Source: Chitinophagales bacterium
GTDB lineage: Bacteria; Bacteroidota; Bacteroidia; Chitinophagales; Saprospiraceae
NCBI GenBank assembly: GCA_017303475.1
Contig: JAFLBO010000024.1
Coordinates: 1-64,000, forward strand
Reading direction: 5' to 3'
Length of the DNA stretch: 64,000 nt
A program made the translations under genes and the position numbers. Below the pieces are notes generated by a model. That model did no database searches. It was not told where the DNA came from and was given only the letters and a program-made list of their open reading frames with translations. Every line of letters begins with the position of its first letter. The stretch's first letter is position 1. Shown in pieces: positions 28,393 through 37,485 of the stretch.

Positions 28393-31300
28393 TTAACGAT
28401 ACAGCGTCACGTCGCCTTTAAAGAGCTTGGTTTCGCCATCAATAAACTCAACCTCAACGTACCAAACATAAACGCCCAATTGGCCTTTTTCGCCACGAAC
28501 GGTACCGTCCCAGGCCTGAGCGCCATCGCCGTTTACTGGCACATACTCGTCCAGATAGAACACCTGATCGCCCCAACGGTCGTAAATGGAGAACTTCTTG
28601 ATCTTAGCAACATCAATACCCACAAACACGCCAAGGTTGAAATTCACATCGCTGTCCGGGTTAAAGATGTTAGGTACGTATACCTGACGAAGCTTTTCTA
28701 CCACTACCAATACCTCATCACGGGCAATACAGCCATTGTTGTCTACCACCGTCAGGGTGTGACGGTAAGAGTCGAACGGCAGGTAGGTGAATGTTTCACA
28801 GAAGTCTGGTGAGAGGGTATCACAACCAGGAGAATAGTTCCAGGTTGCGGAAGCAATACCGATGGTGCTGGAAATTTGGGCAGTTACGGTAGCTTCTTCA
28901 CCCAGGCTAACTTCTACGTTCGGGCCAAGTTCAACTTGCAATTGGCCAGCATCGGCAATGATGATGGTAGTATCCAACTGACAGCCATTGGCATCTTCCA
29001 GGGCCAGGGTGTATTCTCCAGCGCCCAAACCAGTGTACTGGTTAATTACACCGTTGGCATCGCTTAGCGTAAAGAAGAATGGCTGTGTACCACCAATAAC
29101 ACCATTCACATTGATGGCGCCGTTCACATCGCCGAAGCAGCGGATATTGCGCACATCTACATCAAAACCGGATGGCACCTGCGGATCTACTTTTACCTCA
29201 ACCTGTTTGGTTGAAGTACAACCATTGATAAGGTTGGTTACCAAAAGTTCGTAGAAACCTGCACGGTCAACCACCGGATTCAGAGTATTATCACCGGAGA
29301 CAATATTACCATTGGTTACAATTGACCATTGGTAAGTAAAGTTTGGTCCGGTAGAAGTTCCATTGCCATTAATGGTCACCTCTGTGGTATTACAATCAAT
29401 GGTCTGGTTAGCCACTGCAATTATGGTAGGCGCCTGGAAATCAGACAATACGTTTACAGTAATCGGACGAACACAGCCGTTAGGCGCTACAATGGTAAAG
29501 GTGTAAACACCTGGCTGAGTAACGTTAACTGTTTCGGTGGTTACGGTGCCAATGCCAGGGCCACTCCAGGAGAAGGTAGATCCGGCAGGAGAAAGCACCT
29601 GACCACTGATAGTACTATTGCCATTATTCAGGCAGTTGAGGGTGGTGCCCTCGGCTGCTCCCTGTGGCACGTTCTCGTCTTCTTCCACAATGGTGCTGGT
29701 AACAGCTGTACAGCCATTCGGGCCGGTAACTGTTACGGCATACAATCCAGCTACGTCAACTAAAATAGTTTGGTTGTCGTTATTTCCATTGTTTACATCC
29801 GGTCCTTCCCAGTGGAATACTGAGTTGGTGGCGCTGGTTGTAACGGTAACAGTAGAAACAGGATCTGTGCAGGTAATGATTTCAGACGTTGCAGCAATGG
29901 TTGGCGATTGGGTATCCAACAATACTTCAACCTGATCTGAGGCAGAACAGCCTGTTACGGTATTGGTAACCGTAAGGTTATAAATACCGCTTTGCAATAC
30001 TGTTGGCATATCGTTGGCGGAGTTACCGCCATTAATTCCAGGGCCAGACCAGCTATAAGACAGTGATCCCGTTGGAGTAGAAGAACCAGTGGCATCCAGT
30101 ACTACAGATGTGATCGCACAGGTAATGGTTTGATCCTGACCGGCATCTGCCGTTGGGAGGTTCTGGTCTGCATTTACCAGCGCTGCATCTTCTGCCGTAC
30201 AACCATTCACTAAATTGGTAATCACCAAAGTATAGGTACCAGGCACAAGCACTGTTGGATTGGCCAGTGTTTCGTTGGTGGCGTTAATACCAGGGCCAGC
30301 CCACAAATAGCCGAAATTGGCGCCTGTGCTACTGCCTGTAGAATTCAAGGTTACCCCTGCTGCTGCATTTGCACAAGTGATGGTGAGGTCGGTACCGGCT
30401 ACCGTTATTGGCGGCAAAATATCCTGATTTACATCTACCTCATCAATGCTCGTACATCCGTTAGCATTATCTGTTACAGTTAGTACATACGCGCCAGGTT
30501 CATTGATGGTTGGCGTTGTTGTGGTTTGACCACCGATAATGCCAGGGCCGCTCCACGCATACGTAATATTCGGTCCGGATGCAGATTGACCGGCATTCAG
30601 TTGAATATCTGTAATAGCGCAGGTGAGGGTGGCATCAATACCGGCTGCCGCTGCCGGAGCAATTTGGTCAAGGTTAACCACAACTACATCCACGGCTGTA
30701 CAGAAGTTTTGGGTATTGGTAACCGTTACGGTGTAGGTACCGGATGCATTTACTGTAGGACTTTGCAGGTTGAAGTTGGTACCATTGATACCCGGACCTT
30801 GCCAAATATAGGTAAACAATACACCCGTGCTGCTGCCAGAACCATCCAGCACCTGTGTGAGTTGAGCGCAGGTAATCAGGCCATCAGCGCCGGCAGAAGC
30901 CGTTGGATTAACGTTGTCTTGGGTTACTACTACCTGGTCAATAGCCGAACAGCCGTTGTCTGTATCGGTAACCACCAGATTATAGGTACCTGGCACGTTA
31001 ATCGCCGGGCTTTGGTCGTCCTGATTGGTACCATTGATACCCGGACCAGTCCAAACATAAGTAATGGTAGGACTAACCGTAGACTGGCTACCGTCGATGT
31101 TGGTGTTGGTGAGCTGGCAGTTCAGGACGATGTCCAAACCAGCGCTGGCAGTAGGCACTACGGTATTTTCCGCTACAACGACAGTATCTTTGGAGATACA
31201 GCTGTTGGTGGTATTAGTAATGGTCAGAATATAGGTACCGGGCTGATTTACAGAGGGGGCAGGTTGGTTCTGGTTGCCGCCGTTGATACCAGGACCAGTC

Positions 31301-34300
31301 CATACTATCTGGAAGTTAGGTCCGTTGTCTGAAGCTGAGCCATCCAGCACAGCGGCTGGGTTGGCACAGGTGATCAGGCCGTCATTACCCGCCAGAGCGC
31401 TCGGATAAACAGAGTTGGTAATCACCTCCACATCGTTGGAGGCGGTACATCCGTTTATGGAATTGGTTACTACCAGCACATAATTACCCGGAATAGATAC
31501 TACCGGCGCGGCCTGATTGGCATTGGCAGGTGTAATATCCGGACCAGTCCAGGTATAGGTAAAGTTCGGCCCCGTTGAAGAGTTTCCTCCAATACTGGTA
31601 GACGTAGTAACACAGTCGACAATAACGTCGGTACCTGCATCAGCTACGGGGGCCACAATATCGGAGGTGACTGTTACCTGAGCAGTAGCGGTGCAGGTGT
31701 TATCTGTATTGGTTACCACAAGCTGGTAAGTACCAGGTTCGTTGTTGATTACCGGATGTACCTGATTTTCATTGGCAGGTGTAATACCCGGGCCACTCCA
31801 CAACAGAGAGAAAATAGACCCGGTGCTGCTACCAGAGGCATCAAGCGTATCGATAGAGTTGTTGAAACAATTGAGAATCAGAGCATTACCAGCATCCGCA
31901 TTTGGCGCCACTGTGTCAATGCTAATAACCACAACGTCGGTATTCAAACAGCTGTTGTTGGTATTCGTTACCGTCAGGTTGTAAGTACCTGGCTGACTCA
32001 AACCCCCGGGGCTTTGGAGGTTCACGTTACTGGCATTGATACCAGGGCCGCTCCAGGTGTAGGTGATACCCGCACCAGAAGAAGACGCGCTACCATCCAG
32101 ATTTACGCTGGTAACAGTGCAGTTCAGCACATGATCAGGACCGCCGGCAGCTGTTGGCACGTTAGCATCCTGGGTAACAATCACCTGGTCTGTTGCGGTA
32201 CAACCATTAATTGGATCTGTGGTTACCAGATCATAAGTGCCTGGCTGGGTTACCACCGGGTTAGCCAATGTATCGTTGTTTCCGCCAATACCAGGACCCG
32301 TCCACAGGAAGAGAATATTGGCTGGTGTACCTGATCCGTTCAAGGTTACACCTCCGGGGTTTGTACAGGTAAGTTGTTGGTCAGTACCCGCACTTGCAGT
32401 CGGCAGGTTGGTATTGATATCCACCACTACCTGATCCGTAGAGGTACAACCATTGGTAGTATTGGTGATTAACAAGGTATAGGTGCCTTGCACACCTACT
32501 ACAGGATTATAGCTGTTTTGGTTGCCCGGGTTGATGTCCGGGCCGTTCCAGAGCGCGGTAAAGTTGGCGCCCTGGCTGGAACCAGATCCAATCAGAGAAA
32601 CGGTTGGTTCGGCACAGGTAATGATAGAATCGGTACCGGCGCTGGCCGTTGGAAGAGCCTGATTGACATCAATAAGCACAGTATCTTTAAGAGAACAACC
32701 ATTCAGGGTATTCAATACCGTCAGGATATATGTACCACCAGCGTTCACGTTGGGTTGTGCCAGGTTCGACTGGAAGTTGTTTGGGCCGGTCCAGCTGAAG
32801 GTGATTGGTTGACCACCTCCATTTCCACTACCTTGCAGATTGGTGTTAGGCAGCGTACAAGTCAGGGTTTGATCTGGTCCGGCAGAAACCGTTGGAATAG
32901 CCGTGTTCAGATCAACAGTAGTAGTAGCCGTATTGGTACATCCGTTTATGGTATTGGTAACGGTCACATTATAGGTGCCGCTCACACTTACCGTTGGATC
33001 TTCCAAGGATTGATTACCCGGGTTGATACCAGGACCAGTCCAGTTCCAGGTTGCCGTAGGAACATTAGTGGTTCCATTGATGGTTACATTAGCCTGTGCA
33101 CAAGTAATTGTATCGCCGGCAACCAGGGCAGAAGGTGGAGTAAGATCGCCTAATACGGTAACAGTTGCCGTGGAAGTACAACCATTTGCAGGATTTCTTA
33201 CCGTTACAGTATAGGTTCCTGCAGCATTTACTGTAGGATTTTGCAAGAACTGGTTGGAAGGGTTTATGCCTATACCTGCCCAGCTATAAGTAACACCACC
33301 GGTGGGTGAATTACTTTGAAGCGTAACCTGGGAGTTAATACAATTGATGTTGCCACCAGTAGCGCTAGCCCCGGGAGGTGTTGTATTACCAGTAACTACC
33401 ACAGAAGCGGTGTCGCGACATTGAATACCGCCAGCTGTTTGGGTAATGATCAGATAATAAGTGCCTGTGAGGGTTGCATTATAGGTAGCAGTTCCTGCCA
33501 GGAAACTCCAATTCGCGTTGTTCCAGGCGTATGAAGCCTGTCCAATTGGCGTGGACCCTGTACTGGTGAGCACTACACCCGAACTGTTGCAATCAATGGA
33601 ATTGGCCGGTGGTGGAATAACAGCCACCGGATCAAGCACTACCAGCGAGAAGGAAACAGCAGAGTCGCATTGATTAAACGACTCAAATACAATTGTATAG
33701 TTCCCTGGATCGCAATATTGTTCTCCTCCTAACTCAAAGCATGAACCGGCACAAACGTATTTAGTACCGATATTGGTTGGAGGAATTTGTTTAATGATAA
33801 TAGTTTGGCGAACAGAACTGTCGCAACCCAAATAAGATTGGTATGGGTTTGAGGTCAATGTGAACACCCCCGGGGCAGAAAGCACTGTATAGGGGTCTTC
33901 GTCCCAGGTGTACGGTGCGTCTTCATAACAGATTGTGATAGAAGGGCGAACCGTAAGTGGAATTGGTTGATTCACTACTGGCAAGCAGTAAGGTGAAGAT
34001 GGCGGATAGCAGGCATTGTCTGCTTGCACACAAACGTTACCACCTGAGTTGCCAAATGTAATGGTGACTGTGTTTCCTTCCGGTGCATCTACGTTCAGGG
34101 ATGAACCCTGGCCGTTAATGGAAGACCCTGGAGGAGCTGTCCAGATATAACTACCAGCTGCCAATGCATCCGGTATGGTATACACTGCTGTTGCGCCTGG
34201 ACAAACTACTGTTGGTCCTTGAGGCTGGCTGGCGTCAGCCGGCGCACCGGCATCAATAGAGCCCTGCGTAATATCAATTTCGAAATTGCAGATATCACCA

Positions 34301-34758
34301 CTCCAGCCGTCAATCATCAAAAAGTAAGTTTCTCCAACGGTAAAGCCATCATAGCTCAACACTAGTGGCTGTCCGCCGCCACCTCCGGTACCTGGGTTAC
34401 AAACAATGGCATCCGGGTCAGAACAGTCATCGAAAAATGCAGATTGCATCCCATCGCCATTCTGACAATTGCTGGTAATTACGGTGATTTCAATGGAAGT
34501 GCTACCTGCTGTAAAACCAAACCATTGGTCGTTGTGGATAGCAATCTGGCCACATACGGTATTACCGCCTGAAGGGGTACCATTATTAATACCCATGTAA
34601 CCATCGAAATCGCAATATACACAAGCAGCTTGACAGTTTTCAGCGCCCGGAGGAGGGGGAGTTGGGCAAGGGGGGTTTACCTGGCCAAAAATTTGCCCGC
34701 TTACGAGCATAATCATAGCCAAAGGAGCTAGTAGCTTTCTAATCATGTAGATCCGCAT
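28393..34758 (-). CDS. Giant surface protein with 18 Ig/PKD-like repeats and T9SS type B tail
   Basis: A 2,121-residue protein with a signal peptide (start at ATG 34758 or the ATG at 34746; cut near IFGQ). A Cys-rich N-terminal part is followed by about 18 repeats of roughly 82 residues (near residues 390-1865). Their pattern is P-TASAGxDxxITC...GSG...Y-W-GPGI...PGTY-LTVTNT-NGCTA. Two Cys per repeat suggest one disulfide each. A SprB-like repeat follows (NIRCFGDVNGAINVNGVIGG). The end matches the gliding-motility-type C-terminal domain (VYVPNIFNPDSD, FSIYDRWGDQVF, GVYVWYVEVEF), that is, a type B T9SS tail. It is probably a long surface adhesin or gliding fibre. Confidence 0.92.
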   Translation of the reverse strand: MRIYMIRKLLAPLAMIMLVSGQIFGQVNPPCPTPPPPGAENCQAACVYCDFDGYMGINNGTPSGGNTVCGQIAIHNDQWFGFTAGSTSIEITVITSNCQNGDGMQSAFFDDCSDPDAIVCNPGTGGGGGQPLVLSYDGFTVGETYFLMIDGWSGDICNFEIDITQGSIDAGAPADASQPQGPTVVCPGATAVYTIPDALAAGSYIWTAPPGSSINGQGSSLNVDAPEGNTVTITFGNSGGNVCVQADNACYPPSSPYCLPVVNQPIPLTVRPSITICYEDAPYTWDEDPYTVLSAPGVFTLTSNPYQSYLGCDSSVRQTIIIKQIPPTNIGTKYVCAGSCFELGGEQYCDPGNYTIVFESFNQCDSAVSFSLVVLDPVAVIPPPANSIDCNSSGVVLTSTGSTPIGQASYAWNNANWSFLAGTATYNATLTGTYYLIITQTAGGIQCRDTASVVVTGNTTPPGASATGGNINCINSQVTLQSNSPTGGVTYSWAGIGINPSNQFLQNPTVNAAGTYTVTVRNPANGCTSTATVTVLGDLTPPSALVAGDTITCAQANVTINGTTNVPTATWNWTGPGINPGNQSLEDPTVSVSGTYNVTVTNTINGCTNTATTTVDLNTAIPTVSAGPDQTLTCTLPNTNLQGSGNGGGQPITFSWTGPNNFQSNLAQPNVNAGGTYILTVLNTLNGCSLKDTVLIDVNQALPTASAGTDSIITCAEPTVSLIGSGSSQGANFTALWNGPDINPGNQNSYNPVVGVQGTYTLLITNTTNGCTSTDQVVVDINTNLPTASAGTDQQLTCTNPGGVTLNGSGTPANILFLWTGPGIGGNNDTLANPVVTQPGTYDLVTTDPINGCTATDQVIVTQDANVPTAAGGPDHVLNCTVTSVNLDGSASSSGAGITYTWSGPGINASNVNLQSPGGLSQPGTYNLTVTNTNNSCLNTDVVVISIDTVAPNADAGNALILNCFNNSIDTLDASGSSTGSIFSLLWSGPGITPANENQVHPVINNEPGTYQLVVTNTDNTCTATAQVTVTSDIVAPVADAGTDVIVDCVTTSTSIGGNSSTGPNFTYTWTGPDITPANANQAAPVVSIPGNYVLVVTNSINGCTASNDVEVITNSVYPSALAGNDGLITCANPAAVLDGSASDNGPNFQIVWTGPGINGGNQNQPAPSVNQPGTYILTITNTTNSCISKDTVVVAENTVVPTASAGLDIVLNCQLTNTNIDGSQSTVSPTITYVWTGPGINGTNQDDQSPAINVPGTYNLVVTDTDNGCSAIDQVVVTQDNVNPTASAGADGLITCAQLTQVLDGSGSSTGVLFTYIWQGPGINGTNFNLQSPTVNASGTYTVTVTNTQNFCTAVDVVVVNLDQIAPAAAAGIDATLTCAITDIQLNAGQSASGPNITYAWSGPGIIGGQTTTTPTINEPGAYVLTVTDNANGCTSIDEVDVNQDILPPITVAGTDLTITCANAAAGVTLNSTGSSTGANFGYLWAGPGINATNETLANPTVLVPGTYTLVITNLVNGCTAEDAALVNADQNLPTADAGQDQTITCAITSVVLDATGSSTPTGSLSYSWSGPGINGGNSANDMPTVLQSGIYNLTVTNTVTGCSASDQVEVLLDTQSPTIAATSEIITCTDPVSTVTVTTSATNSVFHWEGPDVNNGNNDNQTILVDVAGLYAVTVTGPNGCTAVTSTIVEEDENVPQGAAEGTTLNCLNNGNSTISGQVLSPAGSTFSWSGPGIGTVTTETVNVTQPGVYTFTIVAPNGCVRPITVNVLSDFQAPTIIAVANQTIDCNTTEVTINGNGTSTGPNFTYQWSIVTNGNIVSGDNTLNPVVDRAGFYELLVTNLINGCTSTKQVEVKVDPQVPSGFDVDVRNIRCFGDVNGAINVNGVIGGTQPFFFTLSDANGVINQYTGLGAGEYTLALEDANGCQLDTTIIIADAGQLQVELGPNVEVSLGEEATVTAQISSTIGIASATWNYSPGCDTLSPDFCETFTYLPFDSYRHTLTVVDNNGCIARDEVLVVVEKLRQVYVPNIFNPDSDVNFNLGVFVGIDVAKIKKFSIYDRWGDQVFYLDEYVPVNGDGAQAWDGTVRGEKGQLGVYVWYVEVEFIDGETKLFKGDVTLYR

Positions 34759-34990
34759 TAGTTACGTTAAAAAAGGAGAACAGTCAGCCATAGAAAGATA
34801 CTGCGAAGCAGGAAAACGCTTCCTCAAACCATAAAAAATTTGGCTTACAGTATGTCTTTCCAACAAAGTGAAACAGTGCCAGCTTTTTGGAGGCCCGAAA
34901 GATAAACAGTCTTTTTAATTACAACCGGATAATTACACATGGATTTGTGCTGACAATTGACGCAAACGCCATGGAATCTTTTCTTTAGCC

Positions 34991-35809
34991 TTAGTATTGC
35001 TCCTGGTCGTTGGGAAAATTGGTGCTTTTTACGTCTGCAATGTATTGCCGGGTAGCATCTCCGATCATATCAAAAAGTTCCAGGTACCTGCGCAAAAATC
35101 TGGGCTTGAATGCCTTGGTAATACCCAGCATATCCTGAGTAACCAACACCTGGCCGTCGCAGTGCTTACCGGCGCCAATACCTATGGTTGGAATATCAAT
35201 ACTTTCCGACACTTCTTTGGCGAGAGTGGCCGGGATCTTCTCCAGCACCAGAGAAAAACAACCCAGGTTATCCAACAATATAGCATCATCGCGCAGTTTT
35301 TGCGCCTCTGCATCTTCTTTGGCCCGAACCGAGTAGGTGCCAAACTTGTAAATACTCTGTGGCGTAAGTCCTAAATGCCCCATCACCGGAATGCCCGCGC
35401 GCAAAATCCTCCGTATACTTTCTTCCACCTCTTCGCCTCCTTCAAGCTTAACGGCATGTGCGCCCGATTCTTTCATGATCCGAATGGCGCTGGAAAGGGC
35501 AATTTCAGAATTGGACTGGTAACTGCCAAAAGGCAAATCCACTACCACCATCGAACGTTTCACCGCCCGAACAACTGATTGTGCGTGGTAAATCATTTGA
35601 TCCAGGGTAATAGGCAATGTTGTTTCATGGCCTGCCATTACGTTCGAAGCAGAATCACCTACCAGAAGGATATCAACGCCGGCTTCATCCAGAATGCAGG
35701 CAGTTGAATAATCGTAGGCCGTAAGCATGGCAATTTTCTCGCCACGGTTTTTCATGGCCTGAATGCTGTGTGTGGTTACACGCTTGGTTTCGCCGGTTGC
35801 AGTAGACAT
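34991..35809 (-). CDS. panB: 3-methyl-2-oxobutanoate hydroxymethyltransferase (PanB)
   Basis: PanB transfers a hydroxymethyl group from methylene-THF to 2-oxoisovalerate in pantothenate synthesis. The 272 residues carry MLTAYDYSTACILDEAGVDILLVGDSASNV, VVVDLPFGSYQ, AVKLEGGEE, GHLGLTPQS and TIGIGAGKHCDGQVLV, all conserved in the family. The length is normal. panD is elsewhere in this window (47589); panC is absent. A strong minus-strand terminator ends 36 bases upstream of the start codon, so either panB has its own promoter in that gap or expression depends on readthrough. Confidence 0.96.
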   Translation of the reverse strand: MSTATGETKRVTTHSIQAMKNRGEKIAMLTAYDYSTACILDEAGVDILLVGDSASNVMAGHETTLPITLDQMIYHAQSVVRAVKRSMVVVDLPFGSYQSNSEIALSSAIRIMKESGAHAVKLEGGEEVEESIRRILRAGIPVMGHLGLTPQSIYKFGTYSVRAKEDAEAQKLRDDAILLDNLGCFSLVLEKIPATLAKEVSESIDIPTIGIGAGKHCDGQVLVTQDMLGITKAFKPRFLRRYLELFDMIGDATRQYIADVKSTNFPNDQEQY

Positions 35810-35845
35810 AGTATCAGATTTAGGCCCGAAAGGTAATTATCTAAA

Positions 35846-36112
35846 TAAAAAAAGCCGCATCACATTTGATGCGGCCGCTAAACAACAAATTATAATCCCA
35901 TGAACATTTATGCACGTGTAGCAGCCCCCCGGGTGTAAGGGACAGGCTAAATGCAGCAAATGAGAGCGGGAAAAGAATTTAAAACAGAACGAACGGTGAA
36001 CTTCCAGGTTCAGCAAGTCCCCCCATTAGAGGAAGGACTTGCTCTCTCACCTGAATTTGTATAATCCCATGAACATATCTCTGGGCGGCAATACTTTTAC
36101 TACCACCGTTCA
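35846..36112 (-). ncRNA. Candidate structured RNA upstream of panB
   Basis: A promoter-like pair (36118-36148) points into this stretch, and a clean intrinsic terminator ends it: GCCGCATC/GATGCGGC (35875-35854) with seven T. The predicted RNA, about 265 bases, begins with GAACGGTG (36111-36104), which pairs with CACCGTTC (35998-35991). Nested inside are CAGGT/ACCTG and AGCAAGTCC/GGACTTGCT (36012-36043), giving a rod with an internal bubble. The 17-base word TATAATCCCATGAACAT (plus strand) occurs twice, at 35891 and 36060. No reading frame fits. It may be a free small RNA (the rod recalls 6S RNA, without further support) or a panB leader with attenuation. Confidence 0.45.
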
Positions 36113-36117
36113 TGATA

Positions 36118-36148
36118 CAAAAGTGCGGGACCTTTGATGGGCTTACAA
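36118..36148 (-). promoter_or_regulatory. Promoter of the candidate RNA upstream of panB
   Basis: On the minus strand TTG (36148-36146), 20 bases, then CACTTTTG (36125-36118) differs from TAnnTTTG only in the first base. Transcription would start near 36112, exactly where the closing helix of the candidate RNA begins. Confidence 0.45.
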
Positions 36149-36270
36149 TTACATTTTTTCATCATTGTGAAAAATAAAATTAACAAATAACATTATAATA
36201 AATTGACTATCAATATTTTAAATTATAAATTTGTGACACTAAAATGAATCCTTGCGCCAAAAACTTCTCC

Positions 36271-36338
36271 TTTTTTCCTGAAAACAAAATGCGCCGGGTC
36301 GTATTAACAACCTGGCGCATTTTGATTTCAGGAAAAAA
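36271..36338. terminator. Long inverted repeat ending the lipoprotein gene
   Basis: The outer arms TTTTTTCCTGAA and TTCAGGAAAAAA enclose a second stem, AAAATGCGCC/GGCGCATTTT extended by GGGT/ACCT. It lies just past the stop of the lipoprotein gene at 36348, with a T run on the exit side for minus-strand transcription. Confidence 0.7.
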
Positions 36339-36347
36339 TAGCCTGAA

Positions 36348-37385
36348 TCAGTTGATAAATCCAAGCGTGTCGGCAATAGGACTCATATTCATGGAATCCA
36401 CCGTCAGTGCATTAATCCGGATATTTTCAGCCAACGTGCGGTTTTTGGCCGTAAACACGCCATAACCTTCTGAGATATTACTGTAGTTCGGGAAAACCTC
36501 GGCGCCAGTCAAACCTGAGTTTGCCGCAACTGTTTCCAAAAACTCCTGAATTTCCTTACCTCCACCGTCAATAATGATATCACAACCGGCAAATTGACGA
36601 TACCTGTTGGCTGGAGGACGTTGCAGGTGTTGTGCCAGGAAATTATAAAAGCTATTGCCGGAAATAGCCGTATTGGCTTCATACAATCCGTTTTGTGCAG
36701 GTACATCAAGCGCGCGCTTAATGTTTTTGGCAGCCTCCCATACCAATGTATAAGATTGCGCCAGGGTTCCGTTCAAATTTCGCTCGTTAATCCGAATACG
36801 GAAGGTCAGGTTGAAAAAATAAGCATTTTCATCAGACCGCCAGCGAATTGGGGTAGCCACTGAACCGGCAAAGGAAATATTTGGCACCGGATCGCCCAGA
36901 AAAGGCTTCACCAGTGTGAATGTGGCTGGAATAGTGGTTTCTGCCGTGATATCCTCCTTACCATCGTTGCGCTTGATAACCAGTTTGTAAACCTTTCCGG
37001 TTTGCATCTGGAAATTTGGATCTTGCTTGAACTTGTAGAGCCAGTTGGGCGAGCCTGCAAAAATGCCTTCTGTTCTTGGGTATCCTTCCAAACCGCCGTC
37101 CACCCGTTGCAATTGCACCCTGGTATTTGGATTGCTGGCCAGTTCGAGCCAAACAGCAATGGCATCAGCCGGGTAATATAATGAATCCACAATTTGTGCA
37201 ATCTGAAGCGAGCTGCGCTCCGGATCCAAAAAGGCCTTTTCAATACGAATGTAATGCGCCGTATCCTGTGGAGAAAGGATACCATAAACCACTGGAATTT
37301 CTTTCCAGGGCGCCGTTACATCAAAATCGTTAGAGCAGGCCGACAGCCCCAAGCCCAAAAGCAGCAGAAGGAACAGTTTTTTCAT
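36348..37385 (-). CDS. Outer-membrane lipoprotein, DUF4249-like
   Basis: A 345-residue lipoprotein with a clear lipobox (LLLLLGLGLSAC, Cys 17). The part after the anchor (VVYGILSPQDTAHYIRIEKAFLDPE) has the look of DUF4249 proteins, which are often linked to SusC/TonB receptors. No receptor gene is adjacent here. The function is unknown. It ends at the long inverted repeat 36271-36338. Confidence 0.7.
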   Translation of the reverse strand: MKKLFLLLLLGLGLSACSNDFDVTAPWKEIPVVYGILSPQDTAHYIRIEKAFLDPERSSLQIAQIVDSLYYPADAIAVWLELASNPNTRVQLQRVDGGLEGYPRTEGIFAGSPNWLYKFKQDPNFQMQTGKVYKLVIKRNDGKEDITAETTIPATFTLVKPFLGDPVPNISFAGSVATPIRWRSDENAYFFNLTFRIRINERNLNGTLAQSYTLVWEAAKNIKRALDVPAQNGLYEANTAISGNSFYNFLAQHLQRPPANRYRQFAGCDIIIDGGGKEIQEFLETVAANSGLTGAEVFPNYSNISEGYGVFTAKNRTLAENIRINALTVDSMNMSPIADTLGFIN

Positions 37386-37485
37386 GTATTGTAATGGTCA
37401 AAAACGCTTGTTATTTGATTGGGGAGGCAAAGATACGTGCCTTACAGACAGTTTCGGCAAAAAGGCTTGCCAATGGGCGACGATT

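Noticed and set aside
35891..36150. Tiny frames starting at the two ATGAACAT words (12 and 22 codons)
   Set aside because: The peptides differ and have no features; promoter, helices and terminator on the other strand suggest an RNA instead.
36244..36465. 73-residue plus-strand frame
   Set aside because: It covers the terminator hairpin and antisense of the lipoprotein gene; no family.
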